Shown here: positions 11,396-23,500 of the stretch, one piece after another
Position numbering within the stretch: the first letter of the stretch is position 1
How the letters are laid out: every line of letters starts with the position of its first letter
NCBI GenBank assembly: GCA_946803715.1
Contig: CAMPET010000038.1
Location: forward strand, 282,360-343,574
From: Beroe ovata
Taxonomy: Eukaryota; Ctenophora; Nuda; Beroida; Beroidae
Direction of reading: 5' to 3'
DNA length: 61,215 nt
Notes under the pieces: generated by a model
Told to the model about the DNA's origin: nothing
The model's input: only the letters and a program-made list of their open reading frames with translations
The model's database searches: none
Made by a program: the position numbers and the translations under genes

Positions 11396-11940
11396 TATCT
11401 ATTAGATAAGACTTTGGAGTTGATATTGAGGCAAATTCCCAAACGGAGAAAGATCAATATTCTGGTTTTTGACGTACTGTATCTCAAGGAAGCGTCCATG
11501 AGCTAAAGTTTGTGTCCATTAGACGGAACCTCCACTATGCTATTGCTATGAATGCAGAATAAAGGTTTAGGTTCATGATTATCATATCTATATCAAGCTT
11601 GTCGGATTCGGGTATCGATTTCAGGTCAGGGTTAGGTCAGGTCATTGTCATCGGTATTCCGTTTACAAGTTGAATTGATTTCATTGGCTGTGGCATGAGT
11701 TCAAGCAGTAGTTGATCATGATGGAATAGCATTGCCTGATCACTCGACATTTGCACTTGTACTTGTAGATAAACTTAAACTAAAAGCGTATCTCTATTCT
11801 TTTCGTCGCTAAGATTTTCTGACACTGAAAGTGACACACAGCCGCCATATACTCTGCACATCGTTCTATGCTTTATTCACGTACAAATTGTACACTTGCA
11901 GTTGCAGCACAATGAGGGTCCAAACAGCACAAGCCTGAAC

Positions 11941-11949
11941 CGCCACACA

Positions 11950-11988
<39 letters not shown>
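11941..11988. repeat. CA dinucleotide microsatellite
   Basis: (CA)n with one CATACA interruption in gene-free DNA. Confidence 0.9.
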
Positions 11989-12206
11989 CTTGATGGCGTG
12001 CACTGCAAAAATGCGCGCCATACTTGATTAGACCCAGTATTTTTTGTGGGTACAGGCAACGATGTGTTGTTATTCCTGGCTCGTACCGTTAAAAGTGTGC
12101 ACTATTATTATAAGTGGTGCAACTGTCGGTTAATCGCGCTCGACACAAACATCATAGTGACTAGATGAGTGGACAGAGTGCACACCGCGGTGTGTCATGC
12201 GTGATT

Positions 12207-12528
12207 CACGTACTATCGACTATGGTGGATCAGGAGGGTCACACCAAAAAATTTGACCCTTCTGATCCGTACACGTACCGTTGATCACACAGTTCACCTA
12301 AGGTAACCCTCCTGATCCACGTTGCGTTTCCCTAGGGTCAAGTTGGATTTAAGCGACCGAATTTCGACTTGATTCCAGAGAAGAGCACGTGGATCAGGAG
12401 GGTCACTTAAGGTGAACTCTGTGATCCACGTGTATGGATCAGCGGGGACAAATTCTATTTTTCAGAGATTAAATTCTCTGTGACCCTCCTGATCCACCAT
12501 ACACCTCCTGATCCACCATTACACGTAC
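12207..12528. mobile_element. Foldback cluster built from a GTGGATCAGGAGGGTCA motif
   Basis: Ends TATGGTGGATCAGGAGGGTC (12221-12240) and TGACCCTCCTGATCCACCAT (12481-12500) are perfect inverted repeats, with further forward and reverse copies between them (about 12,250-12,270, 12,305-12,320, 12,390-12,410 and 12,500-12,520). The pattern of terminal plus subterminal inverted copies is typical of foldback or MITE elements. No coding potential. Confidence 0.6.
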
Positions 12529-13090
12529 AGATTGACATTCACAGAGTACTGATGCATTGCGTGAAATATGATGAGATTAATTTACATTATCAGTGATAGC
12601 TGTACATGCTCGAAGAGTATAACTATAACGGTGATTGTATTTTTGCTTCATGGACCGCTTTATCGTTATAGTTCCTACTACTATAGGGACTATAGTAGTT
12701 GTTTTTTATAGTTCCTAGTTCCTACTACTGACAATAGCTGTAACTGTATTGTCAGGCAATCTATTTTGTACAATTCAGACCGTCTTTGGGTCACCGGATG
12801 TCCATAAATTGCCCATGAAGTGTAACTGTATATCACCGTTTACTTAGCCGGTACTTGCTCACAGGCACAGGTAGAGTGTGGAATCTGACAGGTATGATAT
12901 TGGAACATTGTTGATGAATAGTTAGTGGAGAGTACCCTATGTGCCCTATGACACTTATACTGAGCTGCTGATATATACATCCCTGCTGTATTGTACTGCC
13001 CTATGACACATGGGTTAACAACCTGGAGCAAATTGCCACGGGTAAATCAGCATATTGTAATCTTTCATCCTCTTTTGGCTCTTCGGCGGG

Positions 13091-13180
13091 ATGTGTGTGT
13101 GTGTGTGTGCGTGTGTGTGTGTGTGTNTGTCTGTCTGTGTGTGTCTGTGTGTGTGTGTGTCTGTGTGTGTATGTGTGGCT
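13091..13180. repeat. GT microsatellite containing an assembly gap
   Basis: (GT)n with TCTG interruptions; a single N sits at 13127 inside it. ORFs read through it (poly Cys-Val) are artefacts. Confidence 0.9.
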
Positions 13181-13199
13181 CAGCTCTCGCAGATCGGGC

Positions 13200-14546
13200 C
13201 CATGTCATTGATCGGTAGCGTATGAGTGATAGTGATGCACAGGTATTACCTATAGGATCGTATTATAATCAACCAATCATCGCTCCCAATATATTCCTGC
13301 TGTACGAATTATGAGTCACCAGCAATACGCATAATAAGTCACGAGCAATACGGCCTCGACAAAGACCTCTATGAATCACCGCGGGGTCAGGTCCATTGTC
13401 CGGGAGGGAATTACAAATCGGAATTACAAATTCGTCGCCATTCCTAACAATAAGACTCATTATGGTAGATAGGACATAATGAGAGCCCTATTATACTGGT
13501 GTTACGATTACAGTTCATAACTTAGCTCACGACACCATATCGTACTCTGTACAATGTTCAGCCTCTTCTAACCGCATATATCTTTTAACACATAATGATG
13601 GGTGACAAAGAGTGTGAGAAAAGCAGAGATGACACGATCATGCAAAGCACGTTTGCATATAATACGCATCTTCATAAATTGAGCTTGTCTTTGAGTTTTT
13701 ATCATTTAGTTTTCTATCGCATTATCTATGCGCATATTGTATGAGCAGGATATTATACCAACGATTATTTTCATATGGAGTTGAAAATTATCGTATTATA
13801 TAGTTTAAAGTCCAGTATAATTCGTGGACGCTTTGTTTGTCGATCCTAAACTATGGTTTAACTGTCCTCGATTTCCATTGTCAGATATCATGTGGATAAG
13901 ACAGATAGTAGACCAGGTCACACGTCGACTCAATCCTCATATATATGTACATCTCCTTGCTCCCACTGCTATCTAGTATCTACTATTACTAGTATAGAGA
14001 GCCTGCTTGATCATCACCGACTCGAGGAGTAATGAGAGATTTGCTCCCTTCATTCAGCATGAACAGAATTTAGTCCTATAAGTTTAAAAACGCGTTGATT
14101 GCTTACATCAATGAAGTAAAAACAGGTAATGATTTGTGGGTGTGTAATCGCTAAACGGTATAGTAATTACCCGATTATCGATTGCATGGCAGGATAATGA
14201 TCAGGTTCCTCTCGGAGGTACACATATTCCCCCTACCGGAATAAGGTGCCTCGTATGCCATTTTGGCATCCATTTATATATAGCAGCCTCAACTCGACGT
14301 TCTCTAGACGTGTTTACTGTTGTTTGCGTGAACTCCATAATGCTCATCATATACTGAAGGATTAAAATCTCCTCCTACCTAGAATAGTCTTTTGGTGTGT
14401 TTTTGTTGTCTTACTATTCATTTGGGAATTCATGTGTTAAGAACGTCTTTGAGCTTTATCAAGAAACGATATTTTCAGGCCCTCAGCTGTCCCTATTATG
14501 AACTCAACAACAATCCTACTTACCTCATAGGTCAGATAATTTGATC
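13200..14546. other. Intergenic/upstream region of the ITPR-like gene
   Basis: AT-rich sequence with no recognisable exon or repeat. The ITPR-like promoter and any non-coding first exon should lie here; I could not identify a core promoter motif with confidence. Confidence 0.4.
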
Positions 14547-17500
14547 ATGGGAAGTAAAGAGGAAACTAACTTGCGGTATGGAGACACTGTTCTCCTCACG
14601 CAGAAGGGAGCTATGTTAGGCAGCTACTACACCAACAGTGCTGTCTCCAACCTCTTCATGATACCACTGAACCACCAGTCACTTCCTCCCGACCTGGCGT
14701 GTACCAAGACCTGCGGGTGTTTCCGAATCATGCCTTGCTTCGAGTTAGTATTATCATTTATTTTCATTTATCATTCATCATGAAACGCACTTTCATCTCA
14801 ACATAATATATACTCATAGTTTTTACTGTTTTGTTGTATTTTGAGGAATGGAGACGCTATCTAATATTCTCCCAGATTCGAATCACTGGAAAGAATGAAG
14901 GAAGAGAAGAAAGAGAAACAGATGAGCTGTCGGAAGATTCTCGACTTGGAGGAGAGTCTGAAGAGGGAAGAAAAGGAGAATCAGCGCCGACTGAACCGCT
15001 ACATGGGACGAGTGGTGCGGTATGACCACGTTGTTCAGCTCCTCCATATCTACTCCGGCAAGATAGTTACAGCGTCGCCTAGCAACACCTCTCAAACAGA
15101 ACCGAGGAACTTCGCCTGTTACCTGGACGATGATCCCAATCAGAGGAGCAGGTTTAAAGTGGTACCTGCAGTCGATGGTTATGATCCCGGAGATCCAGTT
15201 AACCACTCGGACTTCATCAACCTGTTCAGTGACCCTGATGGATTTGTGGGGACGAGTGACTACGATTTTGACTCTGTTTCCACTCTCTATCCTCCATTGC
15301 CAGAAGTTTCTATTGGGCCACGGGGAGGCGGCTTCTCCATCAAACTCTACAAGCCCGTTAGCTCATCTCCAAAGGGAGGAATGATGAATGCCTCTGCACT
15401 GGCAGTCAGACAGAACATGATATTTGGTGGGGATGTGGTGCAGTTCTACAACAAGAACCTCAATTTGTTCCTAACAACTGATGATAACAACAATCTGATT
15501 CTGAAGAAACCGAGTACATCAGATGGGAAACACATCGGCTCGCTCGCTGGAAGTTTCTGGATGATAGAAACAATCAAGGCAAAGTACTCTATTCCAGTCA
15601 GGATATCATCAGGCGGTTCGGCTGAGCAAGAAGTGTCGCTAACCAACTTTGTGACGGGCAAGAGAGCAGTCTTTCCCTCGGGTGACGATAAGACCTCACT
15701 CAAAACTCTGATTAAGCTAACAAACCTCGATGTGAAGTCTGGAGATTGCATCAAACTCTTCTCGGCGAAGAAGTGGCTAAGTTTCGGAGGTCTGGAAAGT
15801 GACGGCAGTACACGAAAGTTGATTTGTATTGATCATCGGGATCATACAGATGTTTTTACCATACATAAAATAGACAGAGAAAAGCGTCAGAAAATGTTTA
15901 AACTACTGGGATACAAAATGCTTCTTTCAGTTATAGAAGATAGATGTGAAATGAAGGAAATATGTCTTCCACATCTTAAGGATTCTCTGTCTGCCTTAGA
16001 TGAGATGCATACTTTCATAGATGGGATGAAGAAGAAAAGCGACATTTACGATAACTGCTACGAGTTGGGAATAACGCAGCAGTGTTTCAACATAGCGAAT
16101 CATCTGATCCCGAGGATGCTGGAGCACGTCCAATACAAGGAGAACGTGGAGAAGCTGGTGATTCTACTCCGGGACATGATGCAGCACACTGCAGGCAACC
16201 TGCTGGAGGATAAGGGATTGGCCCTCACTCAGAACATCTTCCGTGATAAGTCAGGAGTTGGACTACAAGCTTTCCTGAATATCATCCGTCACAACGTAAA
16301 CCTTGTGTCAATCATCCCCAATGACCTTGTCGAATATCTTGTTCGGGATTATACTAATGAGGGCAAGCCAATATATCTGAAAGTCCTGCGGAAGTTATGC
16401 AAGTGCAGGGAACAAGCTGTACCTAGCAACCAGAACACAATAATCAACGCATTATTTGGCCAGCAGATACACAATCGTTTCGTAAGGGTTCAGAAATCAA
16501 ACGCAGGAAGTATCAGTATACTACATGAGAATAACTGGGTACCATTCACTGATCTGTGGTTAGAGAAGTACAATGATCCTTACACAGAGTTCCTTGGGCA
16601 GTTAGATCTCATTAGAAACATGCTGTTTGGGAGGAACGCTCTTGGGAAACGGGTTATCATACAGAACTACATGATGTTCAGCGAGAATGAATGTATAGAT
16701 GTGATAACTAATGAATCCATAGATATGCAGGTATGCCCCTTCTGGTCACTGTATCTATATAAGTAGGTATCTCAAGTAGGTATTCACAACTCCTTTCGCT
16801 TTGAACGATAATTGAAATCACTAAAACTATTCAAAGTAAATATTTCCAAAACTTGCACACGCTACAGATCCGCAGCAGATACATCAAAATCTTGGTAGCT
16901 GCTCATATTGACCACCAAATAGAGAGGCGCGCCTTCAAGCCGACTATGCTGTCATACCAGATGAATCAGCCCCCTGCCAAGATGATCCGAGCACAAGACA
17001 TCTACACAGACCTTGATAAGTGGCTTGTAAAGTATGTGGAGGATAACACTAACGTGATCATAAGCAATGAGGTACAGCTTTAGAAAACTTTGGATCTCAT
17101 TTACAAAGCAGTCGCGCTTCTATTTTAAATCGATACCTATTGAGTTTATATACTTTCTCTAGTTCAACTTCCATTCCCTCAGGAGGAGAACAGGTTCAAG
17201 AATGCTGTAATAATGCTCGTTGAGAACATGTTCCTAAAAGCTGATTCAGGGATAAGTTCTTCTCATATTGAGAGGTGGGTGAACTTAGGTTTTTTACAAC
17301 TTCTCCATTGTCTCGCAAAATGTCGTAAAACATACCTATTTCTTCAGATATATAGCAGCCCTGATCAAGTGGTTGGATGGCAAACTAGACATGTCTTATG
17401 AAGAACAAGACAGTGCAAGTCTTGACATATTCAGGGAAATATTCAGGTATTGATGATGCTTTCGATCACTGTTATATAAAAAGTCAAAACTATTGAAAGA

Positions 17501-20500
17501 ACCCAGTGACCCAAATTTTTACTAGATTCCGCGATGAGCCTGAAAACAGAAAATGCAACCAGATAAAACATCGCGTCCTGCAAACACTACACCACACATT
17601 CTGGCATTGTCTCGCAAGATTTTGGAATAACTGTATGTCTCCTCTATGCAAATCCATAACAGATGCATCCTTGCACCATGTCGGAGCAAAGACAATGCCC
17701 ACAAGTCAGATTAAGACAGCGGTAAAGGGCGTTCTCCCAGGATTATCGCTCACAGAAGCAGTAGCCGACCATCTACAGTCAGTAAACGACGAAGATATCA
17801 GCGCAGCCAGCAAGAATGCCCTGATGACCTTTCTTGAGGATGTCTTAGATGACATAAATCTCTTTTCTGACACTTCTGAGGTTATGGCCGTGGTATTTGA
17901 TGTCCTCAACTATGAATCGGAATGTCTTACGACAAGGTTTGCTTGTTCACAAAAATTGCTTGTAATTCAAAATCAGACCGACACAGCTCCTGACATGGTA
18001 GCATCAAAAACACACCAATTTTCAGTGCCACCGAATTGCTGGTGATGCTCTTCTCGCCCATTGACATGCTGCTCACCATATTCCCTAAAACGAGGATAAT
18101 GCTCACAGATGAAACTTATCAGAAACGGAAAATCATCGCAGAGAGATATTTTGAGATTTGTAAACTAGCCACTGATCCCCTCAGGTTATAAGTCTTCCTA
18201 TAATTCAGGATTGCTAAGGAAACTTGTCTGATCAGTTACTTCCTCACAAATAATTTTCAGCGAAGAGCTAATGGTGGAAGTCATCGATGCCTTGAAAAAT
18301 CTCCGGCATGACTGCTTGAAGGAAGATCACAGCGTGAACAAAACAATACAGAAGTTCGTTTTCGACTTGGGCACAGTTGAGGAGCTGATTAGAATTGTCC
18401 TGGCAACTAGGGTCACCATATCGTCCACTTGTCTGCCGACTGACGCTAATGAGTACATGGGAGAAAAATTGTTGGCGTTAAAAATCGAAAGCTTCAGATT
18501 ACTTAAGGTAAGTAGAAATCGTTATGGGTGTTTCTTCGTTAATAATAGATATCCAAAGTGTGAGATTCTAATTTTTCAGGTTATAATATCAGGATTGGAA
18601 CAAGGTCAAGAAATTGTTATGGACCACTTCAAGGCACTGTTAACTGTGAGGGATGATGAAGGACTAGACATGGAGAAAACCCTGGAACAAGCAAAAGCCT
18701 ATGCTCTAGATGAAATATTCACAGATAACACCAATCTTAGCTTGAATGTACAAGAAGATGAGATCCTAGGTAAGTGTAGGTACTTCTTTGCTGCAAGCTT
18801 TGCACTCAACGTTCCTATTGACCTACCATATTAACTTGACGTCCAATTTCATTTCCAGCGGTTTTCCACGAAATAATCAATTCTGTAACGGGAACTGAGG
18901 AAAGTATCAATCTGGATGCGAAATACAGTTACCTCTATCTTTCCATGATAGAGAATATGATCGATATGGAGGACTCGACTGATGTGCTTTGCAAACATCA
19001 GACATATGTTTTAAGGTAACTACAGCTCCATTTGTCACCTTGACTGCAAACAATTTTTCGCAAACACAAATTTCTGATACTCATACATACATACACGATA
19101 CATTATCTTTCAAACAGACTAATACGAGAGTACTGGAATGAGTTAAATGGGCGCATAGTAGATGAATCCACAGATGCACTTGTTGAAATGAACTTGTTGT
19201 GCCTAGGACAAGAACAGTGTGGAAGGAGTTCTGATCTTCAAAAAGAGGAACTGCTTTCTAGTGAGAGGTTTACTCAAAGTTCAACAACTTCTTGAATCAT
19301 GACTACTAAGCTAGAAACCCTTCCCCCTTTATTAAGCCCCTTATTCAATCAATCAATCATTGACTCTCTTGTAGAAGTTGGAGAGGACTTTACTTCTCCC
19401 ATATGATATCTTTGATGGCCTGCTGTGTTGTTGGTGATGCTAAATCAACAGAAACTATTTGCAAGGTAATCATGACACGAACAAGTACCTATTCCAGCAG
19501 TTTGTTTGCTAATAAGATTGTCTTATGAAAACGATGAGAAACAATAACCATTCAGGAACAATACCCATTAGACGTTATATTCCCATTATTGAAGGCAGCT
19601 AAGTCCGATATTTGCTACTTCACATGTATCTCCAAGTTCATACTGAACGTCTACATAAAGTCACACAACGTTGTCAACAGAAAGGTTTGTTTTTAATTCG
19701 TTGATGAATCAAAAACCCATTTATCATATGGCAAAATTGATCTAACTCAGTCATTTCAGCAACTACTGGGCACAGATTTATCTTGGTACATTGTCGAAGG
19801 AATGAATTTGATGGACCATGCCACCAATCAACTGATAAACAGTTCAGTGTCTCAGAGAACTGTCTATCTGGAAGTTCTGAAAGATTTGGGTACTCAGGTA
19901 TGCATGAGGACTCAAAACTGCAAGTTCATGTCAAAAACTGATCTGAAACGGGATGATGATTCGACTATATCGCGTGAGACACTTGACACTAATTGTGTTC
20001 AGATTAAGCTTCTTGGGAGTCGAGATGACATAGACACCGAGTTGAAAGAGCTTGTCTGCTACTATGAATACATTTTCTATGTCTTCTTCCCAGTTGTGAC
20101 AAACGTATTCAGTTTTGACTCTAAGCAGGTGATCAATATTTTTCATCATGGGACTATCTAATCATGAAGTGGTACGTATAAACTTTACCACAAGCCGAAT
20201 TTAATAATTCAACCAGGTTGATAAAGTCGTGGATAAAGAAGAGCGGTGGAGTCTGATAACTCAGTTCTGTAAATTTGCAAAACTGGTGTCGCCATTTATT
20301 CCCCCTCTTCTATGGAACATCCTGTTCGAATCTATACAAGCTGTCAACTCCATCGACCATTACGATATCTCGGACAACTGCTTCCCTGACATGAAATACA
20401 AGATGTATAGATTCCAAGAGGGAAAACACCCCCTAGAACTGGTCAGTGCAATTGAGTTCGAAATCATTTTCAATGATTTCCCTGTCTTTTCATCCAACTG

Positions 20501-23500
20501 CTGGAACCAAATCCTAGATCGATGTTCCCGTGTCCTTCACGAGAGAAGTTCAAGCTGTCATGGACTTTTTAGCAAAACGAAACGGAAGCAAACTGAAAGA
20601 GGCATATACAAAGAGGATTATGAATGAGATTAAGGAGAACACATTGAATGTCGGCTTCCAAAAGTTGATCAGTGTCCTGGTTGAGGTAGGTATGCACAAG
20701 GCATCAGAAATTTCCAAATACTCTACCATTAGTTATGCAATAAAATCATTAACCTATAAACCCAATTCAAATTTTGTTCTCTGTTTGCCAGACCATTTCA
20801 AATGTCTCTGAAGGAAGCACTGTAAAAATGAGTGAGGAGTTGAAGGGTATAGGCTTCAACCTATTTCAAGAAATTGACGACTCCACGCCATCAGATTCCT
20901 CCAGCTGTTTTGCTCCATTTTGTGATGAAGTAGTGAGTTTTGCTGTCAACCTACACACTACTACAATCCGTACCTGTTCCATGCTACTTATCACTGAAAT
21001 CAACCTAACCAGGATGACGATTATGAGACGCATGTCCCGATACCTCAAATAGTGAAAATCATCAAGAAGATGGAGGGTGAAGAATACTCCAAGTATATCA
21101 TGATACGACTGATCAATGTTTTTACAGCACTTGCAGAAGACAGCAACAGGACTAAAGTGAGTGATGTTTTACTACTTAATAAGGTAACGAAGTCGAAGTT
21201 ATCAATATGTTCAATACTGTACTGATAAATTTCATGGCCTATAAGGACACTAATAAAGATCAGAATATTGATACGCCAGGAAGATTGTTTCTGGAGAAAT
21301 TTAAAGTTGCTGTAAGTACCTAATGAGACAAAATGTAAGGCTGTAGCAGTCATATAACGTTATTATCTTGTGACAATAATTATTCTACCATTGCTTCACA
21401 TATCATAAGGTAAGCTCGAGGCTTCTCCTGCAGCACAAAGCATGAAGAGATAGGTTCCTATCTCAAGGCTAGAGCTGTGATGAGGTTTTGGATTTGAACC
21501 ATTTTGAATAATTGGAATGTGTTCTTGTAGCTTCAGATACAGTTCTGGGCACCATGTCCATAATCTGCACATAAGACGTTCGATACAGTCTCGTAACTTA
21601 TGAAATGAGACATTAATTCTTGCAAAAATCTTTTCATTTTCTGTTCTTGCTCTATCTTTTCTACATGGTCCATATCCATTCTCCACCCTAAACTCAAAAT
21701 GCTGAACACCTTTCCATATTATAAGTTGTAAGTATACTTGCAGTATATCCACTTTCAGCTACATGTTTAGCAACGTAAGTCGTAAAGTGTATATCTACCA
21801 TCGACCATCATTGTTATCGAATGCAAGAATCACACATGCAATTTGATAATCATTTAAATGATGATTGGATATGGTCAAATTCAACCTGGCTTATTATAAA
21901 ATGGCCTCTATCTTATCCCTTATCTCCAACAGAATTCTCCAGCAGCATCGCTTCTCAATCTCGGCCTAACTGAAGCATTGGGGAACCTCATGGCGAATTG
22001 TGTTGATACCAGTATTCAGCATGCAGTAACAGAGTGCTTATTGTCATTGTTGAAAATTCCAACAACCAGAAACAGGTCAAATGTCTGCTAGTATTCGTAA
22101 CAAACACAACGAATAATCTATTGAGAACAATGTGATGACTTCTATTCCACAGGCTACATGAATACTGTACGAAAACAGGTGACCCCTTGTTTGAATGGTG
22201 CTTCGAGAACATAAAAACAGCCATAGAGGGTGAGAAAATGATCAACATTGAATATTTCATAAAGCAAATAATAACAGGCACTTATTAGCCAGACATTGAT
22301 TTCTGGGGGGTGAGAGTTTCTCGACAAGTTGCAGCAGTGGTATGGTGGCCCCCATTGGGGTCCAGCGGCAAAGCCTTGGGTGGGGGTGAGGTGGGCGCAT
22401 CAATAACACAACAATATGATCACAATCTTGGCCGGCAAACGACTGTCGCCCAGAATTACTGTAAGACGACAATAACGCTACAACTAAGACAAATCAATCC
22501 TCCAGGTAACACTCAGCTACGTGTGATCGAAGGCATGAGAGAGAGACTTGGAAAGACAGGGTCAGTTGATGATGTTGGCATTGTGTCCTGTACCCCGATT
22601 ATACGTTTATCTGTTCAGCTTATTGGAGCTATGTGCGAAGAACAATTCACTGCTATGCAGGTTTACACTGATAGTTATAGATGATTATTATGATACTTAA
22701 TTTCACTGCAAACGTTCTTCATGCTAATAAAGTAACCTTTTATTCAGAATTATCTCCGTTTCCAAGATAACAAACTTGTTTCCTGGAACTTCCTGGTTTT
22801 GCTGATAAAACTTCTTCACTGTGCGAGATCTGGCCAGTTACTCATGGATACCCTGAAGTCCATCAACTCATTGATATCTGCAAATGACATAGCAAAAGAG
22901 ACTGCAATTGAGAATGATATCGTAGAAGTGTTGAACAAGATTGTGGCACAGAAAGTTCCAGGTAGGTGTCAATAGTACCATCCACTAATATACTAATACA
23001 AGAGCACTATCACTTTTAGGGCATTTACCAGATTGATAAGGCATTACCTCTGTCAAAACATTGCAAAAATATGCAGCAAATGACCACCAAAATGCACAAG
23101 AAATCAAAGCAACTTGCTACTCTCTATTGTCAACACTGATCGAACAGTCCAACATGCTTTCTGAGTTCTACGATAAGGTGAGCTAAAGTGGGTCTTGTGA
23201 AAGTCGAACTAAAAATATAGAGAACAATTTCCTGTTATTCAATGGTCGCAAACCAATGTAGCTCTATTAACAGAGCAATGAATCTGTTTTAGGTTCAAGA
23301 AGAATTGGATGTTCAGACGCTACAGAGTGAGATCAACACACATATAAACCTTCTCGGATCAAGTGGCGGCAAAGCCCAGACAGCAGCATTTAAAGGCTAT
23401 GCCTTATTGAAAAAGATTGGTTCACTTGACAAAAAAGATTATGTTGGAAAATTAGATGAAGAAATTGCTCAAAAACTGAAGGTTAGTACCTTAATTAGGG

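Noticed and set aside
12991-13218. Cys/Val-repeat ORFs over GT arrays (also at 11877-12059, 30835-31098, 58531-58860)
   Set aside because: Low-complexity translations of dinucleotide repeats.
21157-21183. 27-bp GT...AG segment as an ultra-short intron in the ITPR-like gene
   Set aside because: Removing it leaves the reading frame wrong, with a stop soon after; the model using an exon at 21264-21311 keeps frame.
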